The notes beneath the pieces were generated by a model. That model was not told the origin of the DNA. It worked only from the letters and a program-made list of their open reading frames with translations, and ran no database searches. Of a stretch of 64,000 nucleotides of DNA, positions 62,680-64,000 are shown piece after piece. The stretch's first letter is position 1. Each line of letters starts with the position of its first letter. Source of the DNA: Puteibacter caeruleilacunae (GTDB lineage: Bacteria > Bacteroidota > Bacteroidia > Bacteroidales > Prolixibacteraceae); contig SJCO01000003.1 of assembly GCA_005217565.1 (NCBI GenBank), positions 62,001 through 126,000 on the forward strand, written 5' to 3'. Made by a program: the position numbers and the translations under genes.

Positions 62680-64000
62680 TTATAGATTGTATTTCTTAAG
62701 CTTATTATATAGCGTTTGTCGCGTAATACCTAACTGATTGGCTGCTGCACTGTGATTGCCATCATTCTTGTTAATTGCGTTTAAGATCATCTTGCGTTCC
62801 ATCTCCTCCAGGCTCTCTGGAATATCATTATCTTCAAAATTCTCGATTGGTCTGAAGAAGAAATCGGCAGGTTTCAACACATTACTATCGCATAAAATAA
62901 CTGCTTTTTCAATGGTATGCTGTAATTCTCTAATATTCCCCGGCCAACGATATTTCATCAGCTTCTCACGTGCCTGAATGTTGATCTTCAATCCACTTTT
63001 TCCATATTTATCGCCATACTTTTTCAAAAAGAAATCGGCTAATAAAAGGATATCCTCTCCTCGTTCTCGTAATGGAGGAACTTCGATGTGAATGGTGTTA
63101 ATTCTGTAGAGTAAATCTTCACGAAACACACCATCGCTTACCATTTGTTCCAAATCCTGATTGGTAGCGCAAATTAGGCGAATATTCACTGGTATAGGTT
63201 TATTGGCTCCTACCCTGGTGATCACTCTGTTTTGTACCGCTGCAAGCAACTTCGCCTGCAATGCAAATGAAAGGTTACCAATTTCATCAAGGAATAACGT
63301 ACCATTATTGGCTGTTTCAAATTTCCCAGGACGATTTTCGCGGGCATCGGTAAAAGCTCCTTTTACGTGACCAAAAAGTTCACTTTCGAAAAGCGTTTCG
63401 CTAATTGCTCCCATATCTACACCTACCATCACCTCTTCATGACGTTGTGATAACCTGTGAATATCACGAGCAATCAATTCTTTACCGGTTCCATTTTCGC
63501 CAGTAATCAACACATTGGCATCGGTTTTGGCCACCTTTCTCACAAGATTCAAGACTTTCATTAATGCCTGAGATGATCCCATGATGTATTTCCCTTCACG
63601 GTTAATCTCTTGCTTCAAGCCCTGCTCCTTCTGTTTTAATTGCTTCACTTCTTTGCGAGAAAGACTAAGTTGCAATGCCGATTTTAATGTAGCAACCAAC
63701 TTTTCGTTATCCCATGGCTTCAACACAAAATCAGTGGCTCCCTGCTTTAGTGCATTCACTGCCAATTCAACATCTCCATAAGCAGTAAACATTACGACAC
63801 TGATATCTGGTTTGACTTCTTTTATGCGGTGAAGCCAATATAATCCTTCATTTCCAGTGTTTACTCCTGCTGAAAAGTTCATATCCAGAAGAATTAAATC
63901 AAATGCTTCTTTCTCAAGTAGCGATAAAATTCTATTGGGACTTGATATGGTAGTAACCTTTGCAAATTCAAACTCAAGTAATATCTCAACAGCACTTAAT
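62680..64000 (-). CDS. Sigma-54-dependent response regulator, NtrC family (2), 5' end beyond window
   Basis: The frame is open to the right window edge (about 439 codons), and only the first residues are missing. Upstream of the first internal ATG the translation reads LLEKEAFDLILLDMNFSAG, which is the receiver's phosphoacceptor region, so the ATG at 63882 is not the true start. AAA+ marks: GENGTGKE, GHVKGAFTDARENRPG, FREDLLYRINTIHIEVPPLR. The C-terminal Fis-type helix-turn-helix is NHSAAANQLGITRQTLYNKL. It forms a second regulator/kinase pair with the gene at 61309, paralogous to the pair at 58650-61299. Confidence 0.93.
   Translation of the reverse strand, partial: LSAVEILLEFEFAKVTTISSPNRILSLLEKEAFDLILLDMNFSAGVNTGNEGLYWLHRIKEVKPDISVVMFTAYGDVELAVNALKQGATDFVLKPWDNEKLVATLKSALQLSLSRKEVKQLKQKEQGLKQEINREGKYIMGSSQALMKVLNLVRKVAKTDANVLITGENGTGKELIARDIHRLSQRHEEVMVGVDMGAISETLFESELFGHVKGAFTDARENRPGKFETANNGTLFLDEIGNLSFALQAKLLAAVQNRVITRVGANKPIPVNIRLICATNQDLEQMVSDGVFREDLLYRINTIHIEVPPLRERGEDILLLADFFLKKYGDKYGKSGLKINIQAREKLMKYRWPGNIRELQHTIEKAVILCDSNVLKPADFFFRPIENFEDNDIPESLEEMERKMILNAINKNDGNHSAAANQLGITRQTLYNKLKKYNL

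Noticed and set aside
1-64000. Search for tRNA, rRNA, transposase, integrase or attachment-site signals
   Set aside because: None could be recognised by reading; the 46-bp direct repeat around the AlbA_2 gene is better explained as a shared promoter region.

Overview
The window looks like a chromosome segment of a marine or gut-type Bacteroidota (Bacteroidales/Marinilabiliales-like). The evidence is two ECF-sigma/FecR/SusC polysaccharide-utilisation style units, SusC proteins with an N-terminal STN domain, many lipoproteins, Bacteroidota-type -7 boxes (TAnnTTTG) and AT-rich DNA with little Shine-Dalgarno signal. I saw no rRNA, tRNA, CRISPR array or transposase. Both window ends cut a gene: a SusC on the left and a sigma-54 response regulator on the right.

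Region 1 (1-3804, minus): ECF sigma, FecR anti-sigma and a 3'-truncated SusC, with a terminator-like hairpin between fecR and susC. Region 2 (3988-7849, minus): three secreted proteins of unknown function. They diverge from a plus-strand membrane-anchored CHAT protease (8260-10842). Region 3 (11230-29338) is a carbohydrate-utilisation locus: GH3, ECF sigma, FecR, SusC, SusD, two S1-type sulfatases, GH30, GH92 and a convergent GH16. A sigma/anti-sigma/transporter cascade probably senses a glycan at the SusC STN domain and induces uptake plus desulfation and hydrolysis. The exact glycan (a sulfated beta-glucan or mannose-containing polymer would fit) cannot be read from sequence.

Region 4 (29486-35178): an AlbA_2 (Schlafen-type) regulator with an in-frame 12-bp tandem repeat, three small lipoproteins (one beta-propeller-like) and an (alpha/alpha)6-type glycosidase. 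Region 5 (35718-37533): an AAA15 ATPase overlapping a RloB-like Toprim-type protein, resembling AbiL/RloAB anti-phage pairs. It sits behind a repeat-rich control region.

Region 6 (37662-58628) is the most striking part. It is a roughly 21-kb operon with near-zero spacing, preceded by a near-perfect sigma-54 promoter and a 16-bp palindrome. It encodes one membrane-fusion protein, one TolC-like protein, one MacB/LolD-type ATPase, nine FtsX/MacB-type permease proteins and a large secreted thioredoxin (TlpA-like) protein. The permeases resolve into six two-part units: three as separate half-genes (A+B) and three as A-B fusions. Nearly all B halves end in the same ALAEE tail. Region 7 (58650-64000): two sigma-54 response-regulator/histidine-kinase pairs lie tail to tail. 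They are the obvious candidates to activate the sigma-54 promoter of the exporter operon.
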